From positions 1 to 64,000 of the forward strand of contig NZ_JABMKV010000002.1 in the NCBI RefSeq assembly GCF_013204825.1: a DNA stretch of 64,000 bases, in the 5' to 3' direction. Numbering within the stretch: the first letter of the stretch is position 1; every line of letters starts with the position of its first letter. The notes below the pieces were generated by a model. That model made no database searches, had not been told where the DNA came from, and worked only from the letters and a program-made list of their open reading frames with translations. The stretch is from Pedobacter boryungensis (GTDB lineage Bacteria; Bacteroidota; Bacteroidia; Sphingobacteriales; Sphingobacteriaceae). Made by a program: the position numbers and the translations under genes. Of this stretch, positions 54,461 through 63,052 are shown piece by piece.

Positions 54461-54786
54461 ATTATCTCTTCTAAAGGATTCCAAAACACTTTCTTAAAAT
54501 CTCTTATTTTATCATTTTCAACTTTTATACCTTCCTGTTCTAACAGTTGTTGCATTAATTCTGGCGGGGAAAAATGGAATTTCCCAGTTAATAATCCGCT
54601 GCTATTCACCACTCTATGTGCAGGAACTTTTGGTTGTGCAATTCCTGCATTACTCATTGCATAACCAACCATACGAGCAGAACCACCTGCACCTAAAGCT
54701 TTAGCAATTGCCCCATATGATGTCACTCTTCCTTTCGGTACTAACCTAGCAATTTCAAACACTTGTTCATAAAATGATGCTTCCAT
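54457..54786 (-). CDS. Alkyltransferase-like protein, lacking the active-site Cys
   Basis: A 109-residue protein of the MGMT fold. The helix-turn-helix is SYGAIAKALGAGGSARMVG, and the active-site region reads KVPAHRVVNSSG, where the Cys of PCHR is replaced by Ala. This is the hallmark of alkyltransferase-like proteins, which bind O6-alkylguanine and recruit nucleotide-excision repair instead of removing the alkyl group. Its ATG shares one base with the trmB stop codon (TAATG). Confidence 0.88.
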   Translation of the reverse strand: MEASFYEQVFEIARLVPKGRVTSYGAIAKALGAGGSARMVGYAMSNAGIAQPKVPAHRVVNSSGLLTGKFHFSPPELMQQLLEQEGIKVENDKIRDFKKVFWNPLEEII

Positions 54787-55436
54787 TAGCTAAATGAAAA
54801 TTGAATATAATTGATGTTTTTATCGTGTTTTAAATATATTCTTTCGTAATGAGTTTTTATAGATAAAACCTCATCAGCAAATTCTGATTGATATAAATGA
54901 TTAGTATTTTTATGAGTAATGAGATTTAATTCCGCTACTTTTTCGCAAGTATAAGCGTACAAACCATCGTTATCCGTTTTTAAATTTATTTTACCACCTG
55001 GTTTTAATAGAATTTTATACTTGTCCAAAAATCCTGGGTACGTTAGGCGTTTCTTCTCTCTACTTTCTTGTGGTTGTGGATCTGCAAATGTTATCCAGAT
55101 TTCATCAACTTCTCCAGCCGCGAAGTATTCTAAAATATCTTCAATTTGAATACGCAAAAATGCCAAATTTTGGATGCCTTCATCTACACCAGTTCTAGCA
55201 CCTCGCCAAATTCGATTTCCTTTTAAATCTATACCAATAAAATTCTTTTCTGGAAATAACCTTGCTAAGTTTACCGAATACTCACCCTTCCCACAAGCTA
55301 ACTCCAATACAACAGGATTTTCATTCTTAAAATGATCTGAAGCCCATTTTCCCTTCATAACTTTGCCTAAATGCAATTGGTATACATTTGGAAAAGTATC
55401 TATCTCTGCAAATTTCCTTAATTTATCTTTACCCAC
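54786..55436 (-). CDS. trmB: tRNA (guanine-N7)-methyltransferase
   Basis: A 216-residue SAM-dependent enzyme modifying G46 in tRNA. The SAM loop is VLELACGKGEYSVNLA, and WITFADPQPQESREKKRL is the typical catalytic region. The ATG at 55457 lies inside a TACTTTTG box. The GTG at 55436 restores the common start VGKDKLRKFAE (M in the protein), so I use it. It is followed by the alkyltransferase-like gene with a one-base overlap. Confidence 0.85.
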   Translation of the reverse strand: MGKDKLRKFAEIDTFPNVYQLHLGKVMKGKWASDHFKNENPVVLELACGKGEYSVNLARLFPEKNFIGIDLKGNRIWRGARTGVDEGIQNLAFLRIQIEDILEYFAAGEVDEIWITFADPQPQESREKKRLTYPGFLDKYKILLKPGGKINLKTDNDGLYAYTCEKVAELNLITHKNTNHLYQSEFADEVLSIKTHYERIYLKHDKNINYIQFSFS

Positions 55437-55454
55437 GCTTAAATTTTTATAACA

Positions 55455-55462
55455 CAAAAGTA
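55455..55462 (-). promoter_or_regulatory. -7 box of trmB
   Basis: On the minus strand this reads TACTTTTG, an exact match, 18 bases before the GTG at 55436. Confidence 0.5.
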
Positions 55463-55594
55463 AGATTTAATTAGCAATAGTAATTGGATCATTCTTTTGT
55501 TTTGTTTAATTGCTTACCGAACTAAATAGATAATCTAATTTTTATATTATCATCAAAATTTATATATTTAAATTTAATAATCAATTTTAACTAT

Positions 55595-56527
55595 ATGACC
55601 TTAATTCAACTCGAATATATTGTAGCTGTAGATACCTATCGAAGCTTTGTAAGCGCCGCTGATAAATGCTTCGTAACACAACCTACACTAAGTATGCAAG
55701 TACAAAAGTTGGAAGAATTTTTAAACGTTAAAATATTCGACAGAAGCAAACAACCTATTATCCCTACTGAAATTGGGGCACAAATTATTGCGCAAGCACG
55801 TATCGTTTTACAAGAGAACAAGAAAATAAAAGAAATTATAAGCAGTCAGCAACAAGATGTAATTGGCGAATTAAAAATTGGCATCATACCAACAATTGCA
55901 CCTTATTTATTGCCTGAAGTAATTGCTTCAATGTTAGAGAAATACCCAGACTTGAAATTATTAATATGGGAATATACTACGGAAGATATCATTCATCATC
56001 TTAAAACTGGAGTAATTGATTGTGGCATTTTAGCTACTCCTTTAGTTGATGCTAATATTAGCGAAATGCCTTTATATTATGAGAATTTTGTAAGCTACAT
56101 TAGTAAAAACAGTAAGCTTTATAAGAAGAGAACTATTGATGCTGATGATTTAGAAGACGAGAATATATGGCTTTTAAATGAAGGTCATTGTATGCGTTCA
56201 CAGGTATTGAATATTTGCCGCTCGACAAAAAATAACCGTTTACAATCATTAACCTATAATACAGGGAGTGTAGAAACTTTAATTAGAATGGTAGATGTTA
56301 ATGATGGAGCAACATTATTACCAGAGTTAGCTTTAGCTGATTTAAGCGCAAAACAACTTAATAAAGTACGCTATTTCAAATCGCCAGAACCTGTTCGGGA
56401 AATTAGCTTGGTGACACACAAAAACTTTATTAAAAAAAGAATGTTAAACGCTTTGCGTGAAGAAATATTAGCAGTTATTCCTAAAACTATGAAAAACCAC
56501 AAAAAGAAAGATGTGATTGGAATTTAG
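55595..56527 (+). CDS. oxyR: Hydrogen-peroxide sensor OxyR
   Basis: A 310-residue LysR-type regulator. The N-terminal helix-turn-helix is YRSFVSAADKCFVTQPTLSM. The redox pair sits in GHCMRSQVLNIC at Cys199 and Cys208, the same numbers as in E. coli OxyR. Oxidation of this pair switches on peroxide defence genes. A superoxide dismutase gene lies 0.6 kb downstream. The stop overlaps the convergent gene by 4 bases. Confidence 0.93.
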   Translation: MTLIQLEYIVAVDTYRSFVSAADKCFVTQPTLSMQVQKLEEFLNVKIFDRSKQPIIPTEIGAQIIAQARIVLQENKKIKEIISSQQQDVIGELKIGIIPTIAPYLLPEVIASMLEKYPDLKLLIWEYTTEDIIHHLKTGVIDCGILATPLVDANISEMPLYYENFVSYISKNSKLYKKRTIDADDLEDENIWLLNEGHCMRSQVLNICRSTKNNRLQSLTYNTGSVETLIRMVDVNDGATLLPELALADLSAKQLNKVRYFKSPEPVREISLVTHKNFIKKRMLNALREEILAVIPKTMKNHKKKDVIGI

Positions 56528-56964
56528 TTATTCCCCTTTGTTTTTAATCCTTCAATACCCACAACCTTTTCCTCTTCTTCACCTTTTTTCTTTTTCTTTT
56601 TCTTCGTTGGGTCTACTCCACTTAAACGCTCCTCAATCAGTTTATTAAATTCGATGATTTGTTCGGGTTTTAAAACGGCTTTAATGTTAGCGTTGGTTTC
56701 GTTTTGTAGCCTGTAAATTTTGGTTTCATCTTCGTCTTTATATGTACCAGCTTGTTGCTTTTTAAAAAGCAATAATTGCTCTTTATACATGTTAAAAACG
56801 TAATTATATGCAATGCTTCTTTGAGTTGAACTTAATGTCAAACGCTTCTCTAATTCATCTACGTTTTTTTTTGCCAGTTCTTCTGCAGTTGGTGTTTTTT
56901 GTTGAGCAAAAGTTGGAAGTGCAAAACCTGCTATTAAAAGGAATAAAAAAATTAACTTCTTCAT
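56524..56964 (-). CDS. Exported helical protein with Lys-rich tail
   Basis: A 146-residue protein with signal peptide MKKLIFLFLLIAGFALPTFA. The body is helical and charged (EELAKKNVDELEKRLTLSST, YNYVFNMYKEQLLLFKKQQA), somewhat like Spy/CpxP-type periplasmic chaperones. The end carries eight lysines in a row and four glutamates. I use the ATG at 56964, the first residue of the signal peptide. No function recognised. Confidence 0.7.
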   Translation of the reverse strand: MKKLIFLFLLIAGFALPTFAQQKTPTAEELAKKNVDELEKRLTLSSTQRSIAYNYVFNMYKEQLLLFKKQQAGTYKDEDETKIYRLQNETNANIKAVLKPEQIIEFNKLIEERLSGVDPTKKKKKKKGEEEEKVVGIEGLKTKGNN

Positions 56965-57117
56965 TGAAAACATTTTTGAACTCGCAATTTACGAAATTAT
57001 TAAGAAATAATAACTTAAAACCTAAAAGGATGACTATTAGTTGTGGTTTCTTGCGATGTTTTGCCTTAATTCAACCCGATTGGAGTGGATACGATTTTTC
57101 ATTGTATAAACGAAAAG

Positions 57118-57150
57118 TGGGGCTAACTTTAATAGTTGCCCCGCTTTTGC
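57118..57150. terminator. Hairpin downstream of superoxide dismutase
   Basis: GGGGC, one bulged T and AACT face AGTT and GCCCC in a short hairpin, just past the dismutase stop. Tails on both sides are T-rich; orientation is uncertain. Confidence 0.5.
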
Positions 57151-57168
57151 TTTTCTAAAAAAAGAAAA

Positions 57169-57777
57169 TTATAGTGCTTTTTTGTAACGCTCTGCTACTG
57201 CATCCCAGTTTACAACATTCCAAATTGCAGCCAAATAAGATGGACGCATATTTTGATATTTTAGATAATAAGCATGCTCCCAAACATCAATACCAAAAAT
57301 TGGTGTGCCTTTTACTTCTGCAATATCCATTAATGGATTATCTTGGTTGGGAGTTGAAGAAATAACTAGTTTTTTATCTGCCCCTACAGAAAGCCAAGCC
57401 CAACCAGAACCAAAACGAGTTGCTCCAGCATCTTGAATTTTAGTTTTAAAGTCTGCGAAAGAACCAAAAGCTTCGTTAATTGCTTTAGCTAAATCGCCAG
57501 TTGGTTCACCACCTTTATTTGGGCCAAGAACTGTCCAGAATAGAGAGTGATTATAGTGACCACCTCCGTTATTACGAACAGCTGCAGGGAATTTAGAAAT
57601 ATTTTTAATGATATCTTCAATGTTCGAATTAGCCTCAGGCTTACCTTCTAAAGCTTTATTTAAGTTTGTAACATAAGCTTGGTGATGTTTACCATGGTGA
57701 ATTTCCATAGTTAATTTATCAATATGCGGTTCTAATGCGTCTGTTGCGTATGCTAACGCTGGTAATTCAAAAGCCAT
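57169..57777 (-). CDS. Superoxide dismutase (Fe/Mn)
   Basis: A 202-residue enzyme converting superoxide to peroxide and oxygen. Metal ligands lie in [28 protein letters not shown], and [13 protein letters not shown]. The metal preference is not certain; the [11 protein letters not shown] form is seen in cambialistic and Mn enzymes. Length is normal. A -7 box lies 35 bases upstream. Confidence 0.93.
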   Translation of the reverse strand: MAFELPALAYATDALEPHIDKLTMEIHHGKHHQAYVTNLNKALEGKPEANSNIEDIIKNISKFPAAVRNNGGGHYNHSLFWTVLGPNKGGEPTGDLAKAINEAFGSFADFKTKIQDAGATRFGSGWAWLSVGADKKLVISSTPNQDNPLMDIAEVKGTPIFGIDVWEHAYYLKYQNMRPSYLAAIWNVVNWDAVAERYKKAL

Positions 57778-57811
57778 AATATTTATTATTTAAGTTTAAA
57801 ATGTTAATGTA

Positions 57812-57819
57812 CAAATATA
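57812..57819 (-). promoter_or_regulatory. -7 box of superoxide dismutase
   Basis: On the minus strand this reads TATATTTG, an exact match. CAA (TTG on the minus strand) lies 23 bases further out at 57843. Confidence 0.5.
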
Positions 57820-57852
57820 ACTCACAAAGGTTAAGTTTTATTCAATTGTTTG

Positions 57853-58332
57853 TCAACTTTCTTTACGTTTTTGTTGAAAAAATATGCTCATTAAAGCACC
57901 ACAGTCCTGAGCCAAAACGCCACCTTTTAGAACAGTTTTTGGATGCAAAAGGTTTTGATTGATCTTGGTAAAACCTCGTTTATCTTCATGTGCACCGAAA
58001 ACAACTCTGCTAATTTGGGTCCAATAACTAGCACCTGCGCACATTACGCAAGGTTCAATCGTTACATACAACGTGCAATCTTTTAAATACTTACCGCCTA
58101 ATGTTTGGGCGGCGGCTGTAAAAGCCTGCATTTCTGCATGTGCTGTAACATCATTTAATTGTTCTGTTAAATTATGTCCTCGTCCAATAATTTTACCTTC
58201 ACAAACTACAATTGCACCTATTGGGATTTCATCAGCGTCAAATGCTTTCTTTGCTTCATTTAAAGCTAAACGCATAAAGTGCTCGTCTGCTAAATCTGGA
58301 TTTTGGTTTTCTTCGAAGTTATAAAAACTCAT
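57853..58332 (-). CDS. tadA: tRNA-specific adenosine deaminase
   Basis: A 159-residue zinc enzyme making inosine at the wobble base of tRNA-Arg. Zinc motifs are DVTAHAEMQAF (HAE) near residue 71 and TIEPCVMCAGAS (PCxxC) near 93. Length is normal. Monocistronic, next to the frameshifted csaA. Confidence 0.92.
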   Translation of the reverse strand: MSFYNFEENQNPDLADEHFMRLALNEAKKAFDADEIPIGAIVVCEGKIIGRGHNLTEQLNDVTAHAEMQAFTAAAQTLGGKYLKDCTLYVTIEPCVMCAGASYWTQISRVVFGAHEDKRGFTKINQNLLHPKTVLKGGVLAQDCGALMSIFFQQKRKES

Positions 58333-58333
58333 T

Positions 58334-58668
58334 TTATATTAATTTATTGCCATTTGGCACTTTTTTATCCAGTGAAGCTAATACAATGTCTCCATTTTCA
58401 TCTGCAAATCCGGTAACTAAAAATTCGCTCATAAATTTACCAATCTGTTTTTTAGGGAAGTTGATTACACCTATAATTTGTTACCAACTAACTCTTCCTC
58501 TGTATAGTTCTTAGTAATTTGCGCACTACTCATTCTAATTCCAAATTCACCAAAATCTACCTTTAATTTGTAAGCTGGTTTTCTGGCTTCAGGAAAATTA
58601 TAAACTTCAAGTACGGTTCCCATTCGTAATTCTACTTTTTCAAAATCGTTCCAGGTTATTTCTTCCAT
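58334..58668 (-). pseudogene. csaA: Frameshifted CsaA-like tRNA-binding protein
   Basis: Codons from the ATG at 58668 give MEEITWNDFEKVELRMG, the CsaA start, up to EEELVGNKL and then a stop at about 58471. In the next frame the sequence continues as IIGVINFPKKQIGKFMSEFL and GFADENGDIVLASLDKKVP, the normal CsaA end. One missing A near 58482 (GGTAAC where GGTAAAC is expected) explains both frames. A corrected product would be 111 residues, the normal CsaA length. It is either a recent inactivation or a sequencing error. CsaA is a chaperone-like tRNA-binding-fold protein. Confidence 0.85.
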
Positions 58669-58680
58669 AGGGTAAAAATA

Positions 58681-58688
58681 CAAAAGTA
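58681..58688 (-). promoter_or_regulatory. -7 box of csaA
   Basis: On the minus strand this reads TACTTTTG, an exact match, 12 bases before the ATG at 58668. An ATG at 58683 lies inside the box, so the later start is used. Confidence 0.55.
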
Positions 58689-58747
58689 TTGCGATATCAG
58701 ATTTGATTCCAAAACCTTAGACCTTCCAACCTTCGACCTTATTTTAT

Positions 58748-58755
58748 TACCTTTG
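58748..58755 (+). promoter_or_regulatory. -7 box immediately before rlmI-like gene
   Basis: TACCTTTG, an exact match, ends four bases before the ATG at 58760, so the mRNA would be nearly leaderless. Confidence 0.6.
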
Positions 58756-58759
58756 TAAG

Positions 58760-59947
58760 ATGGTAGAAATTAAGCTAAAAAAGGGGAAGGAAAAAGCAGT
58801 TTTGCAACGTCATCCATGGGTTTTTTCTGGAGCATTAGAAAAAATTATAGGAACTCCTGAAAATGGAGATGTTGTTAAAGTTTGCAGTGCGAATAACGAA
58901 TTTTTAGCTTATGGCTATTATAACGATCAATCTCGTGTTGCTGTTCGTTTATTGGAATGGGATGAAAACCAACAAATTGACATGGCTTGGTACGAACAAA
59001 AAATTAACAAAGCGATAGAATCGAGAGCACATCTCTTAAATAACAAAGACACCAATGCTTATCGTTTAATTTTTAGCGAAGCTGATTTTTTACCTGGTTT
59101 AATTGTAGATAAATATGCCGATTTTCTTTCTGTTCAGATTTTAAGTACGGGTATAGAAAAAGCGAAATCTACTATTATTGATGTTTTAGTAAAAGCTTTA
59201 CAACCCAAAGGGATTTTTGATCGTAGCGATGCAACTGCCCGTACACATGAAGGAATTACTGCCGAAAACGGATTACTTTGGGGGGAGGCACCCGCAGCGT
59301 TTATTGCAGTTAAGGAAAATGGGATTACCTATCACATTAATATTGCAGAAGGGCAGAAATCTGGGTTTTATTGTGACCAACGCGATAATCGTTTGTTATT
59401 GGCCGAGTATACTAATGGAAAAAATGTTTTAGATTGTTTTAGTTATAGCGGTGGTTTTAGTTTGAATGCTTTTAAAAAAGGTGCAAAGCAAGTTACTAGT
59501 GTAGATAGTTCTGCATTGGCCATTGAGACTTTAAAACAAAATATCGAACTCAATAAATTCGATGCGAAAAATCATATTGCAATACAAGCCGATGTAAATA
59601 AACAGCTAAGGACTTTTAATGAGGAAGGTAAAAAGTTTGATATTGTAGTTTTAGATCCGCCAAAGTATGCACCTTCTCGTTCTGCTTTGGATAGGGCTGC
59701 TCGTGCTTATAAAGATTTAAATCGTAGAGGATTAATGCTATTAGAAAGCGGTGGTTTGTTGGCTACTTTTTCGTGTTCGGGAGCTGTTGATATTGAAACC
59801 TTTAAGCAAATTATCGCTTGGGCTGCGCTAGATGCAGGAAAAGAAGTACAAGTAATTAAACAATTTTCACAACCAGAAGATCACCCTGTGCGATTATCCT
59901 TTCCAGAAGGAGAGTATTTAAAAGGTTTATTGGTTAGGGTTTTATAA
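58760..59947 (+). CDS. RlmI-type rRNA (cytosine-C5) methyltransferase
   Basis: A 395-residue protein. Residues 1-75 are the PUA domain (GKEKAVLQRHPWVFSGAL). The SAM-binding motif is VLDCFSYSGGFSLNAF near residue 222; DIVVLDPPKYAPSRSAL near 294 is the catalytic motif IV, and LLATFSCSGAVD follows. This order matches RlmI, which methylates C1962 of 23S rRNA, but the exact base in Bacteroidota is not shown. Confidence 0.9.
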   Translation: MVEIKLKKGKEKAVLQRHPWVFSGALEKIIGTPENGDVVKVCSANNEFLAYGYYNDQSRVAVRLLEWDENQQIDMAWYEQKINKAIESRAHLLNNKDTNAYRLIFSEADFLPGLIVDKYADFLSVQILSTGIEKAKSTIIDVLVKALQPKGIFDRSDATARTHEGITAENGLLWGEAPAAFIAVKENGITYHINIAEGQKSGFYCDQRDNRLLLAEYTNGKNVLDCFSYSGGFSLNAFKKGAKQVTSVDSSALAIETLKQNIELNKFDAKNHIAIQADVNKQLRTFNEEGKKFDIVVLDPPKYAPSRSALDRAARAYKDLNRRGLMLLESGGLLATFSCSGAVDIETFKQIIAWAALDAGKEVQVIKQFSQPEDHPVRLSFPEGEYLKGLLVRVL

Positions 59948-59955
59948 TAGCAGAA

Positions 59956-60207
59956 CTATAATTCTTCTGAACTTTCTGGCAATTTATCGTACTCTCCTGC
60001 TAAGGCATATTTACCAAAAATAACTAAGCCAATTGCTATCGGGATAAATATTAATAAGATAATTCCCCATTGCAATGCGGTGTTAGTTTGCGCTATTCCT
60101 GCTTCTGCTTTACTTACTTTATCCCAAGCTTGGAAAGCCATAAAAATCATTGCTGCTGGACCTAGAATAATCCATACTAATCCTAATATTTTTTTAAATG
60201 CTTTCAT
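59956..60207 (-). CDS. Small two-helix membrane protein (DUF6814-like)
   Basis: An 83-residue protein with two hydrophobic segments (LGLVWIILGPAAMIFMAFQ, WGIILLIFIPIAIGLVIFG) and an acidic tail. It begins 4 bases past the stop of the MFS gene, so it is co-transcribed. From memory it resembles the DUF6814 family that accompanies MHS-type transporters; I cannot verify this. It may stabilise the transporter. I use the ATG at 60207. Confidence 0.65.
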   Translation of the reverse strand: MKAFKKILGLVWIILGPAAMIFMAFQAWDKVSKAEAGIAQTNTALQWGIILLIFIPIAIGLVIFGKYALAGEYDKLPESSEEL

Positions 60208-60211
60208 AGGT

Positions 60212-61738
60212 TTAATCGTTAACGTTCTCGTCTGTTTTGTTTGATAAATAAACTGCTCCAATTATAAAGCTTAGTGTTGCAATCCCGATAGGATACCATA
60301 ACCCAGATAGTGGTGTAGAGCCTGCGAAACTGGCAATTAATGTGGCTATAAATGGAACTAGACCACCAAACACTCCGTTACCAACGTGGTATGGTAAGGA
60401 CATAGAAGTGTATCTAATTTTTGTTGGGAATAACTCAACCAAAAATGCAGCAATTGGTCCATAAACCATTGTAACTAATAAAATTTGGAAGAATACTAAG
60501 CCTACAAAAAGCCAAAAGGTTGCTGTTGGCAATACTTTGTCTTTAGCTATCTCTGTATGGCCTATCATTTTGTTTGAATCTGCATATACCGTATCGATGG
60601 AAACAGAATTAAATGATGCTCCATTGGCCAAACTTATTTTTGAACTTATTGTAATTAGACTATCTCCTTTATCATGCAACGCCATTCTTGTTATTATTGG
60701 CGCATCTTTTTTTACAAGTGGCGAAGTGCTCCATGTAGTTACATCGCTTTTATCTAAAAACAACTGATAAATTGGTCGATAAAAGATAATCCCTAATAAC
60801 ATCCCTGTCAACATAATCCACTTACGACCAACTCTATCGCTCCAAGCACCAAATACGACAAAAAATGGTGTGGCAAATGCAATTCCCCATAGTAAGATAT
60901 ATCGTGAATCGTTAAAGTCTATTTTACAAGTGTTTTCTATAAAGGATTGTGCGTAAAACTGACCTGTATACCAAATTACTCCTTGCCCCATCGTTGCGCC
61001 AAATAAAGCTAAAAGCACCATTTTAAAGTTTCCTTTTTTACTAAAACTTTCTTTCAATGGGTTTTTAGAGATATTGCCTTCTGTTTTAAGTTTGGTAAAC
61101 ATTGGTGATTCGTGCATCTTTAAGCGGATGTAAATAGAAACGCCAACTAATAAAATAGAAAGTAAAAAGGGAATTCTCCAGCCCCAATCTGCAAATGCAG
61201 CGGCGCCGATTAAGTTTTTAGAAAGCACTATAATTCCTAAAGAAAGGAATAAGCCTAAGGTTGCTGTTGTTTGGATCCAACTTGTAAAAAAGCCACGCTT
61301 ACCTTTGGGTGCATGTTCTGCTACGTAAGTGGCTGCTCCTCCATATTCGCCTCCCAGAGCTAGGCCTTGCACTAAACGTAAAATTAAAACTAAAATAGGT
61401 GCAGCATAGCCGATGCTTGAGTATGAAGGGATAAGTCCGATTAAAAATGTGGAGCCACCCATTAACACTAAGGTTAATAGAAAAGTATATTTTCTGCCAA
61501 TTAAATCGCCTAAACGACCAAAAACTAATGCTCCAAATGGGCGTACGATAAAGCCTGCTGCAAAGATGGCCAATGTATTAATTAAGGCCGAAGCACCTGC
61601 ATCTGCTGGGAAAAGTTGTGCGCCAATGATGGTTGCTAAACTGCCGAAGATATAAAAATCATACCATTCGATTAGTGTTCCTAATGAGGATGCACCGATT
61701 ACTTTAAAGATGCTATTTGGTTTAGTTGCTGAGCTCAT
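60212..61738 (-). CDS. MFS transporter, metabolite:H+ symporter type
   Basis: A 508-residue transporter with twelve predicted helices. The GALVFGRLGDLIGRKYTF and GAWSDRVGRKWIM loops are MFS signatures. LVQGLALGGEYGGAATYVAE and CKIDFNDSRY fit the MHS (ProP, KgtP) subfamily that imports dicarboxylates, osmolytes or similar. An insertion of about 70 residues (SDVTTWSTSPLVKKDAP to IGHTEIAKDKV) lies between helices in the second half. The substrate is not known. The small membrane protein gene is next. Confidence 0.85.
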   Translation of the reverse strand: MSSATKPNSIFKVIGASSLGTLIEWYDFYIFGSLATIIGAQLFPADAGASALINTLAIFAAGFIVRPFGALVFGRLGDLIGRKYTFLLTLVLMGGSTFLIGLIPSYSSIGYAAPILVLILRLVQGLALGGEYGGAATYVAEHAPKGKRGFFTSWIQTTATLGLFLSLGIIVLSKNLIGAAAFADWGWRIPFLLSILLVGVSIYIRLKMHESPMFTKLKTEGNISKNPLKESFSKKGNFKMVLLALFGATMGQGVIWYTGQFYAQSFIENTCKIDFNDSRYILLWGIAFATPFFVVFGAWSDRVGRKWIMLTGMLLGIIFYRPIYQLFLDKSDVTTWSTSPLVKKDAPIITRMALHDKGDSLITISSKISLANGASFNSVSIDTVYADSNKMIGHTEIAKDKVLPTATFWLFVGLVFFQILLVTMVYGPIAAFLVELFPTKIRYTSMSLPYHVGNGVFGGLVPFIATLIASFAGSTPLSGLWYPIGIATLSFIIGAVYLSNKTDENVND

Positions 61739-61819
61739 ACAACTTAAAACTAAGCCTTTAAAAATTAAATTACAACTACCAGATTAAAAAGATGCTTTGT
61801 GTTTTAAGAGTAGATTGTA
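61739..61819. other. Short spacer before tandem array
   Basis: AT-rich with no gene or clear promoter seen. Confidence 0.4.
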
Positions 61820-62176
61820 GTTTAATCTCTTTTTTACATAGCTAGGTTTCTTTTTTACATTGACTGTTTCCTTTTTGACAATGGCTGTTTTCCTTTTGAC
61901 ATTAATAGTTTTCTTTTCGACTTAGTTTAGTTTCTTTTTTACATTGACTGTTTCCTTTTTGACAATGGCAGTTTTCCTTCTGACATTATTGGTTTTCTTT
62001 TTTACATAGTTAGGTTTCTTTTTTACAGTAACGGTTTTCTTTTTGACAATGACAGTTCTCCTTTTTACATTGTTAGTTTTCTTTTTGACATAGCTAGGTT
62101 TCCTTTTGACATTGACAGTTTTCTTTTTTTCATCGCTGGGTTTCTTTTCAACATAGGGAGATTTCTTTTTTACATA
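61820..62176 (-). repeat. 17-unit 21-bp tandem array, codon-phased
   Basis: Read on the minus strand, 17 units of 21 bp code for seven-residue blocks such as YVKKKTN, NVKRRTV, IVKKKTV and TVKKKPN. A reading frame from 62218 (MPYYEVVYLC) runs through the first 12 units, then meets a TAA at 61922-61924; five more units follow in the same frame, with a new stop later. Units 10-12 (NVRRKTAIVKKETV) and 14-16 (NVKRKTAIVKKETV) are near copies, which suggests duplication of an 84-bp block. The plus strand is T-rich. It is not clear whether it is translated. Confidence 0.75.
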
Positions 62177-62245
62177 AATAGGTTTTGAGCAAAGATAGAC
62201 GACCTCATAGTAAGGCATAATTGCCTAACCTTTGCGCTTTGATGT

Positions 62246-63007
62246 TTATATAAATTGTCCGCCGGATACCTCTAACCTTTGAGCGTTTACCCAACGCCCT
62301 TCTTCAGAACAAAGAAAAGCTACTACGCCACCGATATCATCGGGCAAACCCACTCTTCCAAGTGCGGTGTTTGAAGCAATTACAGCATTTAATTGTTCAT
62401 TATCACGTACAACACCCCCGCCAAAATCTGTTTCTATTGCGCCTGGTGCTACAACGTTTGCGGCAATACCTCTTGGTCCTAATTCTTTTGCTAAATATTT
62501 TGTGAATACTTCAATAGCACCTTTCATGGCTGCATAGGCACTATATCCTGGCAGGGCAAAACGAGTTAAACCAGTAGCCAAATTTATAATTCTTCCACCA
62601 TCAGCGATAATTGGTAAGGATTTTTGGGTTAAAAAGTAAACTCCTTTAAATTGAATGTTGCTCAACAAATCGAAGTCTTCTTCTGTTGTTTCTGCGAAGT
62701 TTTTGTGAATGCCTATTCCTGCATTGTTAATTAAGAAATCGAAGCTGTCTCTTCCCCATTTTTCAGTTAAAGCATTTTTTACTTGAGTGATAAAGCCATC
62801 GAATGATTTCACGTTTCCTGCATCGAATTGAAGCGAAACTGCTTTTTGGCCTAGAGCTGTTATCGAATTAACAACTTCATCAGCCTCTGCTTGTTTGCTA
62901 TTATAGGTTAAGATAACATCGATTCCTTTTTTGGCAAGTGCTAAAGCCATGTTTTTTCCTAGTCCGCGGCTACCGCCAGTTACTAGTGCTATTTTTTGTG
63001 TTTGCAT
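62246..63007 (-). CDS. SDR family oxidoreductase
   Basis: A 253-residue short-chain dehydrogenase. The cofactor loop is TGGSRGLGKNMALAL, NNAGIG follows, and the active site has SAYAAMKGA (YxxxK near residue 158-162). The catalytic Ser position, 13 before the Tyr, is Thr in NLATGL. The C-terminus VNAQRLEVSGG is standard. It resembles 3-oxoacyl-ACP reductase-like proteins; substrate unknown. The AraC-type gene just upstream may control it. Confidence 0.88.
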   Translation of the reverse strand: MQTQKIALVTGGSRGLGKNMALALAKKGIDVILTYNSKQAEADEVVNSITALGQKAVSLQFDAGNVKSFDGFITQVKNALTEKWGRDSFDFLINNAGIGIHKNFAETTEEDFDLLSNIQFKGVYFLTQKSLPIIADGGRIINLATGLTRFALPGYSAYAAMKGAIEVFTKYLAKELGPRGIAANVVAPGAIETDFGGGVVRDNEQLNAVIASNTALGRVGLPDDIGGVVAFLCSEEGRWVNAQRLEVSGGQFI

Positions 63008-63052
63008 ATATTTAATGTTTAAATTATATACAAATATCTAGGTAAATAGTGC

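Noticed and set aside
55500..55594. Possible OxyR autoregulatory site upstream of oxyR
   Set aside because: ATAG and CTA elements occur but the spacing does not clearly fit the consensus in this AT-rich stretch.
56808..57158. A 116-codon plus-strand frame over the spacer and the exported protein gene
   Set aside because: It overlaps the start of the 56524 gene in antisense and has no motif.
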